A stretch of 8,346 nt of DNA from DATKYV01 sp035528275. Its GTDB lineage: Bacteria; Acidobacteriota; Terriglobia; UBA7540. The position numbers and the translations under genes are program-made. Under the pieces are notes generated by a model. The model was not told the DNA's origin and ran no database searches. It worked only from the letters and a program-made list of their open reading frames with translations. Location of the stretch: contig DATKYV010000205.1 of assembly GCA_035528275.1 (NCBI GenBank), forward strand, positions 1 to 8,346. Direction: 5' to 3'. Positions 6,737-8,346 of this stretch are shown here, one piece after another (the first letter of the stretch is position 1; each line of letters starts with the position of its first letter).

Positions 6737-8074
6737 CTACGCGGCCGGCGGGTGGTCGAGGATCGTTTCCGTCTTCGGATCCCAGTAGATTTTCTTGCCC
6801 TCCCAGTAGGCGCGGGCGGCCATGATGCAGGCGACGGAGTGCTGGAAGCCGTTTTCCACCGTGGCATTCGGCTGCTTGCGGCTGCGCAGGCATTCGAACC
6901 AGTTGGTCATGTGGGAGAGGTCGTTGTCGCTGATGCCCGTTGGCGGGACTGCATCGTCGCCGGGCAGCGTGATGTACTTCCACGCGCGCTTTTCGTAAGC
7001 ATCCGCATCGTCTTCGTGGACACCTTTCTCCTCCACCCATTTCCATCGCGGGCTGCCCTCGCCGCCGAGGTTGACCAGCGTGCCTTTCTTTCCCATGATG
7101 CGGCTGAAGCTCTCCGAATCGTTGCCGAAGCTGGTTGAGTAGCTGACCATGAATTCCTTGGGATAGTCGAAGAGCGCCTGGAAGGTGTCGGGATTCTCGC
7201 GCCCGTCGTGCCAGGCGAAGACGCCGCCGTTGGCCACCACGGAGCGCGGTGCGGGGTCATCGAGGAAGAAGTGGACCAGGTCGATGGCGTGGCTCATCCA
7301 CTGGTCGACGATGCCGCTGGAAAAATCCTTGTAGAGCCGGTACTCGAAATAGAGCTGGGGATCGAACGGCCGGGCGGGCTTGGTCATCAGCCACTCTTTC
7401 CAGTTGGTATCTTCCTGCCGGATCTGTTTGACTTCCGGTCGGCCGCGCCAGCGGGGGCCGTGATAGTTCCAGACAATCTCCACTTTGCTGACGTCGCCCA
7501 GCACCCCGGTCTTGATGGTATCGCGCACCGCGATCTGGTAAGGCTCGCTGCGGTGCTGCGTGCCCACCTCGACGATGTGCTTGCTGGCGCGCACGGCGTC
7601 CCGCGCCGCCTTGGCTTCTGCCAGGACGTTTCCCATGGGCTTTTCCACGTAGACGTCCTTGCCGGCCTCGACCGCCATTTTCAGAAGGGGAGAGTGGGAG
7701 TGTTCGGGAGTGGAAATGTAGACCGCGTCCACGTCCTTCAGAGCCAGCAATTCCTCCGGAGTTTTCAGCTCTCGCGGTGCCTTTCCGTAATACTTGGTGT
7801 TCTGTTCCACGGCCCTTTCGCGGTTCACCTTCCACAGGTCGCAGACAGCGGTCACTTCCACGTTGAATTTGTCTTTCAGATGCGAGGCGATCCACTCGAG
7901 CCCTCGCCCGCGGTTCCCCACGCCGATGTGGCCCAGCGAGATGCGGTCGTTGGCGCCCAGGATGCGGTTGTAAGAGAGCGCCGTGGCGCTCAACGCCGTG
8001 CCCGCAGCGATCTTTGCGGTACGGTTCAGAAAATCCCGCCGGTCGATCTTGTCGGATGAAGTCTCGCGGGTCAT
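6737..8074 (-). CDS. Gfo/Idh/MocA-family oxidoreductase with Tat signal
   Basis: The 445-residue protein starts at ATG 8074, supported by a strong Shine-Dalgarno sequence and by the signal peptide that begins there. DRRDFLNRTAKIAAGTAL (residues 11-28) is a twin-arginine export signal, implying that the folded, cofactor-loaded protein reaches the periplasm. The Rossmann fold follows: ISLGHIGVGNRGRG (45-58, GxGxxG), the acidic end of strand two at VCDLWK (77-82), STPEHSH (121-127) and the family hallmark VEKPMG (143-148) with Lys145. The C-terminal alpha/beta domain carries DQWMSHAIDLVHFF (257-270), whose His262 and Asp265 fit the catalytic region. Members oxidise or reduce sugars and related polyols with NAD(P); the substrate cannot be told. 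It lacks the THGLGP block expected of GH109, so a GH109 glycosidase is unlikely. It lies 140 bases after the ASPIC/UnbV gene on the same strand and converges with the lipoprotein gene. Confidence 0.93.
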   Translation of the reverse strand: MTRETSSDKIDRRDFLNRTAKIAAGTALSATALSYNRILGANDRISLGHIGVGNRGRGLEWIASHLKDKFNVEVTAVCDLWKVNRERAVEQNTKYYGKAPRELKTPEELLALKDVDAVYISTPEHSHSPLLKMAVEAGKDVYVEKPMGNVLAEAKAARDAVRASKHIVEVGTQHRSEPYQIAVRDTIKTGVLGDVSKVEIVWNYHGPRWRGRPEVKQIRQEDTNWKEWLMTKPARPFDPQLYFEYRLYKDFSSGIVDQWMSHAIDLVHFFLDDPAPRSVVANGGVFAWHDGRENPDTFQALFDYPKEFMVSYSTSFGNDSESFSRIMGKKGTLVNLGGEGSPRWKWVEEKGVHEDDADAYEKRAWKYITLPGDDAVPPTGISDNDLSHMTNWFECLRSRKQPNATVENGFQHSVACIMAARAYWEGKKIYWDPKTETILDHPPAA

Positions 8075-8078
8075 AAAC

Positions 8079-8086
8079 ACCTCCTC
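8079..8086 (-). promoter_or_regulatory. Ribosome binding site of the Gfo/Idh/MocA gene
   Basis: GAGGAGGT on the minus strand lies 4 bases before ATG 8074. It favours that start over an in-frame ATG at 8122, which would place 16 extra residues in front of the Tat signal. Confidence 0.85.
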
Positions 8087-8214
8087 GGGGAAATCAATGC
8101 GGCAGCAGTTTATCACCGACATTGGGCATCTGCGTATGGGATGTAGGGTTTATCCGGGCGGGAGCCGGGGGCAAAACCAGGGTGGGTGAGAAGACCAGAC
8201 CGACGCGGGACGGA

Positions 8215-8346
8215 TCACTTGGTGGGGATCTTGGGGAATGAGCCGGGAACGATCCCCGCGCCTTCCTTCACGGTGATGATCTGGTTGATGGGAACGTTGG
8301 TGAGCTTGTCGACCGTGCCGCTGAGCCAGGTAATCTCCAGCGACTC
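8215..8346 (-). CDS. C-terminal end of an ASPIC/UnbV (CRTAC1-like) protein, partial
   Basis: The frame enters from the right edge of the window and stops at TGA 8217-8215, leaving the last 43 residues. SLEITWLSGTVDKLTNVPIN followed by QIITVKEGAGI closely matches the ASPIC/UnbV domain, normally written as rW-SG----l-nv-anq--tv-Eg. This domain closes CRTAC1-like proteins whose upstream part is an FG-GAP/VCBS beta-propeller and which are usually exported. The Trp-x-Ser-Gly element is present. The rest, including any signal peptide and TPR or propeller repeats, lies outside the window. The Gfo/Idh/MocA gene follows 140 bases downstream on the same strand and may share its transcript. The identification rests on a short segment, so the domain call is good but the whole architecture is inferred. 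Confidence 0.75.
   Translation of the reverse strand, partial: ESLEITWLSGTVDKLTNVPINQIITVKEGAGIVPGSFPKIPTK

Noticed and set aside
6162..7046. 294-residue minus-strand frame spanning the convergent gene ends
   Set aside because: It overlaps both assigned genes, crosses the inverted repeat at 6687-6719, and is rich in Arg, His and Pro as expected for an out-of-frame read of GC-rich coding DNA.
7208..8059. 283-residue plus-strand frame antisense to the oxidoreductase gene
   Set aside because: It is a codon-phase shadow of a clear Gfo/Idh/MocA gene and has a Val/His/Asp-rich composition typical of such shadows.
6737..8074. GH109 (NAD-dependent alpha-N-acetylgalactosaminidase) identity for the Tat-exported oxidoreductase
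   Set aside because: Size and Tat signal fit, but the THGLGP-type block of GH109 is absent and the matching region reads DQWMSHAIDLVHFF, as in ordinary Gfo/Idh/MocA proteins.

Overview
The window is GC-rich, densely packed bacterial DNA carrying eight protein-coding genes, two of them cut by the window edges. The combination of a DUF4038/apiosidase-like glycosidase, a secreted ADP-ribosylglycohydrolase-family lipoprotein, a Tat-exported Gfo/Idh/MocA oxidoreductase and an ASPIC/UnbV (CRTAC1-like) protein fits a free-living carbohydrate degrader of the Acidobacteriota (Bryobacter/Solibacter-like), with Planctomycetota as the second choice. This is an inference from gene content; no rRNA or other taxonomic marker is present.

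Layout. Positions 1-1254 (+) hold the C-terminal 417 residues of an apiosidase-like glycoside hydrolase, followed on the same strand by dtd (1312-1761), which encodes D-aminoacyl-tRNA deacylase. Converging on them is a leftward (-) block of three genes: a 94-residue protein of unknown function (4391-4675), a 515-residue uncharacterised protein ending in a RecB-type PD-(D/E)XK nuclease fold (2810-4357), and a metallo-beta-lactamase-fold hydrolase (1821-2642). A 418-base gap (4676-5093) separates that block from a divergent rightward gene for an ADP-ribosylglycohydrolase-family lipoprotein (5094-6674). This converges, across a perfect 14-bp inverted repeat, with a leftward Gfo/Idh/MocA oxidoreductase gene (6737-8074). 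Upstream of the latter on the same strand lies the tail of an ASPIC/UnbV protein (8215 to the window end).

How the genes may fit together. The two ends of the window look like extracytoplasmic sugar metabolism: an apiosidase-like hydrolase, a lipoprotein hydrolase with an all-beta C-terminal domain, a periplasmic sugar-type oxidoreductase and a probable surface beta-propeller protein. The middle is housekeeping and unknown function: tRNA proofreading (dtd), a metal-dependent hydrolase, and a nuclease-like protein preceded at 33 bases by a small conserved-looking protein.

The best candidates for something undescribed are the 94-aa/515-aa nuclease-like pair and the exported ADP-ribosylglycohydrolase homologue with altered active-site motifs. 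I see no mobile element, CRISPR array, tRNA or rRNA, and no clear sign of recent transfer.
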